NCBI GenBank assembly: GCA_030536675.1 | Contig: JAUNPM010000004.1 | Span: forward strand, 4,484 to 24,600 | Origin: Clostridia bacterium | GTDB lineage: Bacteria > Bacillota > Clostridia > Lachnospirales > CAG-274 | Length of the DNA: 20,117 nucleotides | Direction: 5' to 3' | Shown here: positions 6,666-14,514 of the stretch, one piece after another | How positions within the stretch are numbered: the stretch's first letter is position 1 | Layout: each line of letters begins with the position of its first letter | The notes under the pieces: generated by a model | The model's database searches: none | What the model was told of the DNA's origin: nothing | What the model saw: the letters and a program-made list of their open reading frames with translations, nothing else | Translations under genes and position numbers: made by a program

Positions 6666-7307
6666 ATGACAGAAAAATATATAACCGTAGGCGGATTTGG
6701 CAAGGCTGAAATTACTGAAAAAAAATCCAGATTTATAGCCAGTGTTAAACCTGTTTGTTCCGAGGAAGAAGCAATTGAATTTATTGAGGAAATTAAAAAA
6801 AATTATCGGGACGCAAGGCATAATTGTTTTGCTTATCAAATAGGAGAAAGAAATCAGATACAAAGATATTCAGACGATGGTGAGCCCGGCGGCACTGCAG
6901 GTATGCCGATGCTTGATGTTTTAAGAGGAAATGACATTAAAAATACTATCGTTGTAGTAACAAGATATTTCGGCGGTATCCTTTTGGGAACAGGCGGGCT
7001 TGTAAGAGCCTATAGTTCAGCTGCAAAAGCGGGAATAAGTGAAGCCGGATTAATTGAAAGGACGCCTCATATAAGGATACATTTTACAGTTGACTATACC
7101 CTTTCGGGTAAGGTACAATATGAGGTGTTAAACAGCGGACATATATTGGAAAATACAGTATATACGGATAAGGTAGAGCTTGTTGTGCTTTGTGTTAAAG
7201 AGCTTAGTGAAAAACTTATTGAAACTATAGTCAATTTAACAGGTAACAATGTAAATATTACAAAAGAAAAGCTGCCTGTGTTTGTGGATAAAGAAGTTGT
7301 GTTTTAA
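6666..7307 (+). CDS. yigZ: YigZ/IMPACT family protein
   Basis: A 213-aa cytoplasmic protein of the YigZ family, related to eukaryotic IMPACT. Hallmarks are KSRFIASV (20-27), ARHNCFAYQIG (50-60), YSDDGEPGGTAGMPML (68-83) and VVVTRYFGGILLGTGGLVRAYS (97-118, spelled here in pieces: VVVTRYFGG, ILLGTGGLVRAYS), all strongly conserved. The C-terminal part (about 135-205) fits the second DUF1949-type domain. The family has been linked to translation or ribosome-associated functions, but the bacterial role is unsettled. A longer frame opens at 6627 inside cvpA, but the ATG at 6666 follows a purine-rich GGATGGGGA and starts exactly where family similarity begins, so it is preferred. Confidence 0.92.
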   Translation: MTEKYITVGGFGKAEITEKKSRFIASVKPVCSEEEAIEFIEEIKKNYRDARHNCFAYQIGERNQIQRYSDDGEPGGTAGMPMLDVLRGNDIKNTIVVVTRYFGGILLGTGGLVRAYSSAAKAGISEAGLIERTPHIRIHFTVDYTLSGKVQYEVLNSGHILENTVYTDKVELVVLCVKELSEKLIETIVNLTGNNVNITKEKLPVFVDKEVVF

Positions 7308-7331
7308 GTAATTTTTAAAGGAGAGGATTTT

Positions 7332-8411
7332 ATGAAAAGATTTTTAATGCTTTTGGCTTTTGTGTTAGCCTTTAATTCAGGTGCAGCCGTATTCGGAGCA
7401 TCAACAAACAGTGTTACAAAAATACAGCACGTAAAAAATGAAACTTCCCTTGCCTCTGCTTCTTATGAGATAATACCTCATTCAGAGGTCGAAACAGGTT
7501 CTTCAATTATTATTACATTTACAAATGCTACTGTTTTTTCACAGGATATTATTGACGGAACAAGCAGTGATACTAAGGCTATAGGATATAAGGAAGGCGG
7601 TTATCAATACAATGTAAACGGTATAACTTGGGACGGAAGCAAGAGCTTTTCCGAAGTTGTGCCTTATACAAGCAGTAATGAGCTTCCTTACCGCATAAGG
7701 AGAATAAATGAAATCCAGATAGAAGTATTTTTAATTAATTTACCTAAAATATATGCGGGAAATTCACTTGAGAGAGTAAACGGTTCATTAGGTGAGCCTT
7801 ATTATTTAATACCTTTGGTAGTATATTCAGATTCAGAAACAACTGCAAATGTTGAAGTATCAATAGACAGCAACGGAACTTCCATAAGTGGTACGGGAAG
7901 TACTAATATAAATAACAGTCTTGCTACATCAACAACGGAAACATCAACAGAAGCAACAACAGCCGAAACGACCACAGAAATAACAACGGAAAATAATGAC
8001 AATAACGAAAATAATAAACTTACAAACAAAGTTGAAGTACAAATCGGTTCAAATGAAATAAAAGTGAACGATGAAGCTGTAACCATAGATGCACCTGCTT
8101 ATATACAGGAGGATTCAAGCTCAACAATGATACCATTAAGAGCCGTAAGTCAGGGAGTTGTAGGAAATTCAGATTGTGTTGAGTGGGACGCTGAAACAAA
8201 AACTGCAATTATAAAATATAACGGAAATACTGTAAAGTTTACCGCAGGTTCAAATATTATGTATATTAATGAAAAAGAAAGCGTAATGGCTAATAATGTA
8301 AGTGCAGAAATTAAAAACAGCAGAATGTTTGTACCTTTCAGAGCCTTGGGAGAGGCTTTGGGAGCAAGTGTAAGCTGGGATGCCGAAACAAAAACAGCAT
8401 ATTTCAATTAA
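7332..8411 (+). CDS. Secreted protein with copper amine oxidase N-terminal-like (stalk) domain, copy 1
   Basis: A 359-aa exported protein. A signal peptide (about 1-23, MKRFLMLLAFVLAF then AVFGA) precedes an unrecognised N-terminal domain of about 160 residues (ETGSSIIITF, VFSQDIIDG). Then comes a Thr/Glu-rich linker (about 195-225) and a C-terminal copper amine oxidase N-terminal-like domain (about 235-359). That domain shows the usual MIPLRAV, FVPFRALGEALGA and two WDAETKTA repeats. Such domains are common in secreted clostridial proteins, usually as wall or matrix binding modules without oxidase activity; no catalytic domain is present. AAAGGAGAGG precedes ATG. It lies 24 nt after yigZ and 9 nt before a paralog of the same architecture. 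Function unknown; a surface or wall-associated role is inferred. Confidence 0.82.
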   Translation: MKRFLMLLAFVLAFNSGAAVFGASTNSVTKIQHVKNETSLASASYEIIPHSEVETGSSIIITFTNATVFSQDIIDGTSSDTKAIGYKEGGYQYNVNGITWDGSKSFSEVVPYTSSNELPYRIRRINEIQIEVFLINLPKIYAGNSLERVNGSLGEPYYLIPLVVYSDSETTANVEVSIDSNGTSISGTGSTNINNSLATSTTETSTEATTAETTTEITTENNDNNENNKLTNKVEVQIGSNEIKVNDEAVTIDAPAYIQEDSSSTMIPLRAVSQGVVGNSDCVEWDAETKTAIIKYNGNTVKFTAGSNIMYINEKESVMANNVSAEIKNSRMFVPFRALGEALGASVSWDAETKTAYFN

Positions 8412-8420
8412 GGTGATATT

Positions 8421-9494
8421 ATGAAAAAAACAGCTTTAATTTTAATATTTATACTTGTTTTTACATCTTCCGTATACGGAAGATCCAGAAATGAAATAGT
8501 TGAAAAGGGCTCTGTAAAAAAAGCGGGAGAGGCTGTAAGTGCAGAGCTTGTTATAAAGCCTGTGGACGAGGTTGAAACAGGGGCATATGTTGAAATTGAA
8601 TTTGAAAATGCCGTTGTCTTTTCTCAGGAGGTTATTGACGGCAACGGCAATGCTGATGAAATAGGCTTTAACGGAAGCGGCAGAGGATACCAGTATGAAG
8701 GATATATGGGTTACAGGTGGAACGGAAAATCCGGTTTCGGAGATGTAATGAGCGGAAAGGTTATTTCTGAAGTGCCTTATAAGATAACAAAGCTCAGTGA
8801 CTATAAAATAAGAGTTTCGCTTTGCAATGTTCCCGCAGAGTATGCGGGAAAGTCACTTTCAAAATATAATAATTCCGCCGACGCACCTTATTATTCAATA
8901 CCTCTTCCTGTTTATGTTAAGGAGGACGGATACATTAGAATAAAGATGTCTGGAAAGGTAAATGACACTTCCTTGACTTACAGTAATTATGTTTTCAATA
9001 AAAGTGAAAATGACAGTGTTGTTACAACAGAAGAAATAACGGAAACTACAACAGAGGAAGTAACAAAAAATGAAAATATAAGTAAAGTAAATAAGGTAAG
9101 TGTTACAATAGGAAGCTGTAATATGAGTGTAAATGGGAATAATATTGAAATAGATGTTCCGCCCTATATACAGTCAGGCTCTTGGGCAACTCTTGTACCT
9201 TTAAGAGCTGTCAGTATTGCCCTTACAGACGGTTACAGCGGAAAAGGAAGCATTAATATAGTTTCATGGGACGCTGATACCAAAACTGCCATTATAAAAT
9301 CGGGAAGTAAGGAAATTTCATTTACGGCAGGCTCAGGTTATGTTAATATTGACGGAGAAGAAACGTTAATGGAAAACGGTGTTAAAGCTGAAATAAGTGA
9401 AGGAAGAATGTTTGTGCCTTTCAGAGTTTTAGGTGAAGTTCTGGGTGCGGAAGTGGATTGGGACAGCAGTACAAAGACGGCATATTATAATTAA
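8421..9494 (+). CDS. Secreted protein with copper amine oxidase N-terminal-like (stalk) domain, copy 2
   Basis: A 357-aa paralog of the preceding gene with the same layout: signal peptide (about 1-20, MKKTALILIFILVF then SVYG), N-terminal domain of about 170 residues (ETGAYVEIEFENAVVFSQEVIDG in pieces: VEIEFENA, VFSQEVIDG), short Thr/Glu linker (about 200-220) and a C-terminal domain with LVPLRAV, FVPFRVLGEVLGAEVDWD and STKTAYYN. Matching segments such as VFSQ..IDG, AGNSL/AGKSL and PYY.IPL..Y between the copies indicate a tandem duplication followed by considerable divergence. AAGGTG lies just before ATG and the gap to copy 1 is 9 nt, so they are co-transcribed. A terminator follows at once. 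No enzyme motif is visible; possible partners in a shared surface structure, but this is inference. Confidence 0.82.
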   Translation: MKKTALILIFILVFTSSVYGRSRNEIVEKGSVKKAGEAVSAELVIKPVDEVETGAYVEIEFENAVVFSQEVIDGNGNADEIGFNGSGRGYQYEGYMGYRWNGKSGFGDVMSGKVISEVPYKITKLSDYKIRVSLCNVPAEYAGKSLSKYNNSADAPYYSIPLPVYVKEDGYIRIKMSGKVNDTSLTYSNYVFNKSENDSVVTTEEITETTTEEVTKNENISKVNKVSVTIGSCNMSVNGNNIEIDVPPYIQSGSWATLVPLRAVSIALTDGYSGKGSINIVSWDADTKTAIIKSGSKEISFTAGSGYVNIDGEETLMENGVKAEISEGRMFVPFRVLGEVLGAEVDWDSSTKTAYYN

Positions 9495-9497
9495 AAA

Positions 9498-9550
9498 ATC
9501 AATCAGAAAACTGCAAAGGAAATGAATCCGATGCAGTTTTTTTGATTGAT
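9498..9550. terminator. Shared bidirectional terminator between copy 2 and glgA
   Basis: Arms ATCAATC (9498-9504) plus AAAACTGCA (9507-9515) pair with TGCAGTTTT (9532-9540) plus GATTGAT (9544-9550). On the plus strand the inner stem CTGCA/TGCAG runs into seven T residues (9537-9543). On the minus strand the longer stem is followed by six T residues (complement of 9492-9497). It sits in the 80-bp gap between two convergent genes and can serve both. Confidence 0.8.
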
Positions 9551-9574
9551 ATATTATGATATATAAAATTTCAT

Positions 9575-11026
9575 TTATTCTTCTTTTTCTTCTTTGCCTG
9601 AAATTTTGCTGTAAACCTTTATATATTCATCAGCGCTGTTTTCCCATGAAAAACGAGTATTGATAGCATTTTGAACAACCTTTTTCCAAAGGTCCTTATT
9701 TTCGTATACGGCAATAGCCTCATTAAGTGCCCACATAAGACCGCCTGCGTCATAATCGTGGAACTGAAATCCGTTGCCCTCCCCTGTTTCAGGGTCAAAG
9801 TGTTGAACAGTGTCAACAAGACCTCCTGTTGTTCTTGTAACAGGAACAGTTCCGTAGCTCATACTGAAAAGCTGACCTAAGCCACATGGTTCAAACAGGC
9901 TTGGCATAAGGAACATATCACTGCCTGCATATATTTTCTGAGCAAGAGTGTCGTCAAATAATATGTTGGAGCTTACTTTATCGGGATAACGGTAAGCCAG
10001 ATCCTTAAACATATTTTCATAGTGGTAATCTCCCGTGCCTAAAATAACAAGCTGTACATCCTTGTTTAAAAGCTCATAAGCAGCCTGAAGTACAAGATTG
10101 ATACCCTTTTGATCCACAAGCCTTGATATTATTGATATTACGGGAGTGTCGGGCTTTTCAGGCAGACCAAGTTCCTTTTGGAGCTTTTGTTTATTTACAT
10201 ATTTACCTGTCATATTATCAGCTGAAAAGTTGGCATATATTTTTTTACTTGTAGAAGGATTATTTTCCTCGTAATCGATACCGTTTACAATGCCGTATAA
10301 GTCCTTGTTTCTGCATTTAAGACATCCGTCAAGTCCGTAGCCGTACTGAGGAGTCTGTATTTCATAAGCATATGTTTTGCTTACTGTTGATATTGCATCT
10401 GAATATAAAAGCCCTGCCTTCATAAAATTGACTGCATTGTAATATTCTAATTTATCATTTGTAAAATAATAATTTTCGTCAAGTTCCATCATTGAAAGAG
10501 TTTCTTTTGGGAACATACCCTGATATTGAAGATTATGTATTGTAAACAGGGTTTTTATATCGGAAAAATATTTGATTTTAGAATATCTGTCTTTAATATA
10601 AAGACAAATTGGAGCAGTCTGCCAGTCATTACAATGAATAACGTCGGGCACAAAATCTATATAGTCAAGAAATTCTATTGCTGCCTTTGAGAAAAATGCA
10701 AATCTTTCGTTGTCATCACCGTATCCGTAAAATCCGGCTCTGCCGAAATAATAGTCGTTGCCTATCATATATGTGGGAACATCATTATTTACAGTGAAAA
10801 TATCCGCTTTTTGTTTACGCCAGTCAAGAGAAACGTCAAAAGAGCTTAAATATTGACAGCCTGTCAAATATTGCTCCTTAATTGTTCTGTACTTGGGGAA
10901 TACTACTCTTACGTCAACCCCTTTTGACTTAAGAGCCTTAGGCAATGAACCTACAACATCACCTAAACCGCCGCTTTTGGCATAGGGCGCCATTTCTGAT
11001 GATACAATTAAAACTTTTAAAGCCAT
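9575..11026 (-). CDS. glgA: Glycogen synthase (ADP-glucose, GT5 family)
   Basis: Extends alpha-1,4-glucan chains using ADP-glucose in storage polysaccharide synthesis. The 483-aa length is normal for bacterial GlgA. Visible family features: the N-terminal KSGGLGDVVGSLPKAL loop (17-32) that binds the nucleotide sugar, HCNDWQTA, TIHNLQYQGMFP, YGIVNGID, ISRLVDQKG, and the C-terminal EPCGLGQLFSMSYGTVPV followed by RTTGGLVDTV. ATG at 11026 is preceded by AAAGGAGGG. No glgB, glgC, glgD or glgP lies beside it, which is less usual than a full glg cluster, so regulation here would be independent. It is divergent from pepF and convergent with the stalk-domain genes. The C-terminus is Lys/Glu-rich (GKEEKEE). 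Assignment is firm. Confidence 0.95.
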   Translation of the reverse strand: MALKVLIVSSEMAPYAKSGGLGDVVGSLPKALKSKGVDVRVVFPKYRTIKEQYLTGCQYLSSFDVSLDWRKQKADIFTVNNDVPTYMIGNDYYFGRAGFYGYGDDNERFAFFSKAAIEFLDYIDFVPDVIHCNDWQTAPICLYIKDRYSKIKYFSDIKTLFTIHNLQYQGMFPKETLSMMELDENYYFTNDKLEYYNAVNFMKAGLLYSDAISTVSKTYAYEIQTPQYGYGLDGCLKCRNKDLYGIVNGIDYEENNPSTSKKIYANFSADNMTGKYVNKQKLQKELGLPEKPDTPVISIISRLVDQKGINLVLQAAYELLNKDVQLVILGTGDYHYENMFKDLAYRYPDKVSSNILFDDTLAQKIYAGSDMFLMPSLFEPCGLGQLFSMSYGTVPVTRTTGGLVDTVQHFDPETGEGNGFQFHDYDAGGLMWALNEAIAVYENKDLWKKVVQNAINTRFSWENSADEYIKVYSKISGKEEKEE

Positions 11027-11130
11027 AAAATACCCTCCTTTAATTACCGAGATATTTAACTTTTGTAAAATTCAAAAATATAAAATTTTTTTGAAAATTT
11101 TACTGTATATTTTCGGTCTTTTATATTATA

Positions 11131-11159
11131 ATTATACTATGGAAATAAAGATTAATCAA
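11131..11159 (-). promoter_or_regulatory. Predicted glgA promoter
   Basis: On the minus strand TTGATT (11154-11159) and TATAAT (11131-11136) are 17 nt apart. Start near 11124 gives a leader of about 98 nt. Candidate -10 elements for the divergent pepF (TATAAT 11127-11132 or TATACT 11133-11138) overlap the same place but lack a good -35, so the two promoters may compete. Confidence 0.45.
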
Positions 11160-11189
11160 TAATAAAATTTACAAAAGGAGATTTTTGTT

Positions 11190-12971
11190 ATGGATAAAGT
11201 TTTAGAACGAAGTAAAGTTGATGATAAATTTAAATGGAGCATAAACGACCTGTTTAAAAATGATGACGAGTGGCAGGCGGCATATAATAAGGCGGAAAAT
11301 TCCCTTACAGAAATTGAAAAGTATAAAAATAATTTAAGTATTGAAAATCTTTATGAGTGTCTTAATAAAAGAGATGAAATTATGCTTTTAGCCGAACAGG
11401 TTTGTGTATATGCGGGGCTTAGGGCAAATGAGGACAGTACAAATACCTTTTATCAGGCTATGGATTCAAAAAGCGAAAGACTTATAACCATATTAGGTTC
11501 AGCTTTTTCTTTTATTGAGCCTGCAATACTTAATATGGATGAAGCTGACCTTAAAAGTAAATTTGACGATGAACTTAAATTATATAAACATTATATAGAA
11601 GATATTTTAAGAAGCAGAGCGCATATTTTGTCAGCTGATAAAGAAGAATTGCTTGCGCAGGTTTATGAAATAGGAGCTGCTCCTTCAAATATATTTTATA
11701 TGTTAAATAATGCGGATATACAATTTGATGATGTAACGGATTCAAAGGGAGAAAAACATTCTCTTACTCACGGGACTTTTGTTACTTATCTTGAAAGCAG
11801 TGACAGAGAGCTTAGAAAATCAGCCTTTAACAGTCTTTACGACGCTTATTACAGACAAAAAAACACTCTTGCGGCAATTTATTCCGCATCTGTAAAAAAA
11901 GATGTTTTTAATGCAAAGGCAAGAAATTATAATTCCGCATTGGAGGCTGCTCTTTCAGCAAACAATATACCTGTGGAGGTTTATAAAAAACTTGTTGAAA
12001 CGGTAAATAAATATTTACCTCTTATGCACAGATATATTAAATTGAGAAAAAAGGTACTTAAGCTAAATGATCTTGATATGTATGATATTTATACGCCTAT
12101 AGTTGAGGACATAAATACTCACAAAACCTATGAAGAGGCTAAAAAGACTGTAATTGAGGCTCTTAAGCCAATGGGTAAGGAGTACTGCCAAAAACTTGAG
12201 TCTGCTTTAAATAATGAAAAATGGGTGGATATATATGAAAATAAGGGAAAAAGAAGCGGTGCTTACAGCTGGGGAGCATATGGCTGTCACCCCTTTGTTT
12301 CTCTTAATTACAATGATACAGTAGATTCAATGTTTACACTTGCTCACGAAATGGGACATGCAATGCACTCTCATTATACTTGGAGCAATCAGCCTTTCAT
12401 ATACGGTGATTATACTATTTTTGTGGCAGAGGTTGCCTCAACCGTAAATGAAGCTCTTTTAATGGAGCATTTGCTTAAGAATACAGATGATGTTAATGAA
12501 AAAAAGTATCTTCTTAATTATTTTATGGAGCAGTTTAGAGGTACTCTTTTCAGACAGACTATGTTTGCCGAATTTGAGCTTGTAACTCACAATAAGGTTG
12601 AAAAGGGAGAGCCTTTGACATTTGATAATTTATGTGAAATATATTTAGGGTTAAATAAAAAGTATTATGGAGATGAAATAAACAGTGCCAATGAGAAAAT
12701 AAGTTTTGAATGGTCAAGAATACCTCATTTCTACACTGCGTTTTATGTTTATCAGTATGCAACAGGGTATAGTGCCGCAATTACACTGTCACAGAAAATT
12801 TTAAAGGAAAACGGCAGTGAAAATTATATTGATTTTCTTAAGGGTGGCTCTTCAAAGTATTCAATAGATTTGTTAAAGGGTGCAGGTGTTGATATGACGA
12901 AGCCCGAACCTGTGGAAAATGCAATGAAGGTCTTTGAAAATATTCTTGATGAATTTGAAAAATTGTTGTGA
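11190..12971 (+). CDS. pepF: Oligoendopeptidase F, M3B zinc metallopeptidase
   Basis: Cytoplasmic zinc endopeptidase that cuts short peptides, involved in peptide recycling and nutrition. The 593-aa length is typical of PepF. The zinc site HEMGH is at 386-390 (His386 and His390 bind zinc, Glu387 is catalytic) in the context TLAHEMGHAMHSHYT, with the third ligand expected in the downstream VAEVASTVNEALL segment. GAYSWGAYGCHPFVSLNY before the zinc site and RIPHFYTAFYVYQYATGYSAA near the C-terminus are strong family signatures; the latter contains the Tyr/His residues that stabilise substrate. No signal peptide is seen. AAAGGAG precedes ATG by 9 nt. The gene ends 26 nt before the acyltransferase gene, which probably shares its transcript although the functions look unrelated. 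Confidence 0.95.
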   Translation: MDKVLERSKVDDKFKWSINDLFKNDDEWQAAYNKAENSLTEIEKYKNNLSIENLYECLNKRDEIMLLAEQVCVYAGLRANEDSTNTFYQAMDSKSERLITILGSAFSFIEPAILNMDEADLKSKFDDELKLYKHYIEDILRSRAHILSADKEELLAQVYEIGAAPSNIFYMLNNADIQFDDVTDSKGEKHSLTHGTFVTYLESSDRELRKSAFNSLYDAYYRQKNTLAAIYSASVKKDVFNAKARNYNSALEAALSANNIPVEVYKKLVETVNKYLPLMHRYIKLRKKVLKLNDLDMYDIYTPIVEDINTHKTYEEAKKTVIEALKPMGKEYCQKLESALNNEKWVDIYENKGKRSGAYSWGAYGCHPFVSLNYNDTVDSMFTLAHEMGHAMHSHYTWSNQPFIYGDYTIFVAEVASTVNEALLMEHLLKNTDDVNEKKYLLNYFMEQFRGTLFRQTMFAEFELVTHNKVEKGEPLTFDNLCEIYLGLNKKYYGDEINSANEKISFEWSRIPHFYTAFYVYQYATGYSAAITLSQKILKENGSENYIDFLKGGSSKYSIDLLKGAGVDMTKPEPVENAMKVFENILDEFEKLL

Positions 12972-12997
12972 TCATAAGAAATACAGAGGAAATACAA

Positions 12998-14245
12998 ATG
13001 AAAACCAAGCACGTTTTATATTTATATTTAAGTTTGCTTTTGGGTTATTGCACAACGGAATTTTTTGATTATAATTTTTGGATAGTATATATATTGTCGG
13101 TAATTATATATTGGTCATTAATATGTATTACGGATCATATTTTTGTAAGGTGCAATTTCCCTGTTTTATCCACAGAAAAAAGAGTTCACAGTGGAAAAAG
13201 AGAGGTCGGCGGAGATATTGCAAGGACTGTTGCCGTTATACTTGTGCCTGTTGTACATTTTTTTGGCTTAACATATTATTACAGTACGGAATTTACGGAA
13301 TATATGATTTTTCCTACAGCCGTAAGGTGGCTGGGTATATGTGCGGTGCCTATGTTTATGATTATTTCGGGGTATTTTAAGTGCAATGCCAAAATATGCA
13401 AAAAACACTATTTTGCTGTAATACCCCTGCTCTTTACCCATATTTTTATATCCTGTATAAGAATATGGGTGGATCATAAATTTCACGGTGCTGTTGTGGA
13501 CTGGGAATATATAAAGGACAAGCTCCTGTTTTTTGAATATGGCTGGTATATAAGACTTTACATAGGTATGCTTTTGTTAATGCCGTTTTTCAATATTGCT
13601 TATAAAAATATTGGGGAAAAATGGAAAAAGGAGGTTTTTATACTTACTCTCGTAGGTTTAAATGCACTTGGACCTCTTACATTTGATGTTGTGCCTTCAA
13701 GCTGGCTTATATTTTATGTTTTCGGTTATTATATAATAGGCTGTTATTTATACGAATATAAAGTTAATGTAAATCCCATATTTGCTTTAATGGCATTTTG
13801 CTCTATAACGGCTTTTGTAAGTGCAGCTACTTATATGCATTGCAAAAATAATGTTTTTGACTGGAGCTTTATAGGATATGCGGGAAATTCGGGATATTCT
13901 TCAATGATTACGGTTTTTATGTCAATGATAATAACGTCTGTGTGCTTTAATATAAATTTTAAATTTAAGCCCCTTGCACTATTGTTTAAAGCCGTAAGCC
14001 TTGTTTCCCTTGAAATGTATCTTTTCAGTCAGATGTTTGACGGGTTTATATATAAGGATATTATAGAAAATAACGTTGCTTTTTCCCATAGCTTCCGTAA
14101 TATTATATATCTTGCGGGAACAAGTATTCTTTTGTCGTTTTTTGCATCTTGGATAAAGAAGATTATTTTTATGCCGGGGAATATGATAAAAGTATTTTTT
14201 AGTAAGAAGGGAAATGCCGAAATATCTGTTGATCAAAAAGAGTGA
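12998..14245 (+). CDS. Integral membrane acyltransferase (acyltransferase 3 family)
   Basis: A 415-aa, highly hydrophobic protein with about ten membrane helices. The segment GGDIARTVAVILVPVVHFFG (about 61-80) carries the conserved histidine of the acyltransferase 3 family, and AVPMFMIISGYF (about 111-122) is the other hallmark. Such enzymes move acetyl or other acyl groups onto surface polysaccharides or lipids. The substrate cannot be deduced from context, since no polysaccharide genes flank it. A GTG at 12968 overlaps the pepF stop, but the ATG at 12998 has AGAGGA 7 nt upstream and is the better start. Helices run to about residue 390, with a basic cytoplasmic-looking tail. On the plus strand no T-tract terminator follows, so transcription might continue toward rpoB. 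Confidence 0.85.
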   Translation: MKTKHVLYLYLSLLLGYCTTEFFDYNFWIVYILSVIIYWSLICITDHIFVRCNFPVLSTEKRVHSGKREVGGDIARTVAVILVPVVHFFGLTYYYSTEFTEYMIFPTAVRWLGICAVPMFMIISGYFKCNAKICKKHYFAVIPLLFTHIFISCIRIWVDHKFHGAVVDWEYIKDKLLFFEYGWYIRLYIGMLLLMPFFNIAYKNIGEKWKKEVFILTLVGLNALGPLTFDVVPSSWLIFYVFGYYIIGCYLYEYKVNVNPIFALMAFCSITAFVSAATYMHCKNNVFDWSFIGYAGNSGYSSMITVFMSMIITSVCFNINFKFKPLALLFKAVSLVSLEMYLFSQMFDGFIYKDIIENNVAFSHSFRNIIYLAGTSILLSFFASWIKKIIFMPGNMIKVFFSKKGNAEISVDQKE

Positions 14246-14281
14246 TTTATATATTTACAAAATCAAATTTAAATATTGGTA

Positions 14282-14374
14282 AAATAAAAAACACCATTTA
14301 AAACTCTTGACAAGAGTGGAAAATGGTGTTAAAATAATATACTGTATCTTTAAAAGAAAATGCGCTTTTAACAT
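14282..14374 (-). ncRNA. Candidate small RNA gene upstream of rpoB
   Basis: A roughly 93-nt transcript is predicted on the minus strand between the acyltransferase gene and rpoB. It has consensus promoter hexamers (14381-14410), an A at the expected start (14374) and an intrinsic terminator (14284-14330). A 5' hairpin of 7 bp (TTAAAAG and CTTTTAA with an 8-nt loop, 14350-14371) is followed by an AU-rich linker of about 20 nt and then the terminator stem. No ribosome site is seen. A 39-codon open frame begins at the predicted start but would need leaderless translation through the terminator, so a noncoding RNA is favoured. It does not resemble 6S, tmRNA, RNase P or SRP RNA in length or sequence. 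Existence is inferred from signals only. Confidence 0.55.
14284..14330 (-). terminator. Intrinsic terminator of the candidate small RNA
   Basis: A perfect 10-bp outer stem, AACACCATTT with AAATGGTGTT (14290-14299 and 14321-14330), encloses a second stem, ACTCTTG with CAAGAGT (14303-14317). On the minus strand it runs into a T-rich tail (TTTTTTATTTT). On the plus strand the tail is AAAATAATAT, so it is directional and serves the minus strand, where no protein gene precedes it. It may still slow plus-strand readthrough from the acyltransferase gene. Confidence 0.75.
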
Positions 14375-14380
14375 ATGAAA

Positions 14381-14410
14381 ATTATAGCACGATTTGCCTT
14401 TGTATGTCAA
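14381..14410 (-). promoter_or_regulatory. Consensus promoter of the candidate small RNA
   Basis: On the minus strand, TTGACA (14405-14410) and TATAAT (14381-14386) are 18 nt apart, and TGC just before the -10 gives an extended -10. Both hexamers match sigma-A consensus exactly, the best promoter in the window. It points away from rpoB. Confidence 0.75.
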
Positions 14411-14419
14411 GAGGCAAAT
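14392..14419. repeat. Inverted repeat around the small-RNA -35 box
   Basis: Perfect 8-bp arms ATTTGCCT (14392-14399) and AGGCAAAT (14412-14419) flank 12 nt that contain the whole TTGACA box. The placement suits a repressor or activator site controlling the minus-strand promoter, and possibly rpoB, whose own promoter must lie nearby in 14411-14500. No regulator can be named from the sequence. Confidence 0.5.
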
Positions 14420-14514
14420 GTAAATAAAATGTTAATAATTTAGGTAAATATGAACAAAGTGTGAATGAAGTGCGTTTTTATATAGCTTTAAATATTAAAA
14501 AGGAGTGAGTGGAA

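Noticed and set aside
7919..8010. ACA/GAA-rich stretch as a tandem DNA repeat or CRISPR-like array
   Set aside because: It encodes a Thr/Glu linker, in frame, without regular repeat units or spacers.
14282..14330. Hairpin near 14310 as terminator of the acyltransferase gene
   Set aside because: On the plus strand it is followed by A residues and no T-tract; the T-tract is on the minus strand.
14258..14374. 39-codon minus-strand frame starting at the small RNA start
   Set aside because: No ribosome site, reads through the terminator stem, and its product resembles nothing; leaderless translation is possible but unsupported.
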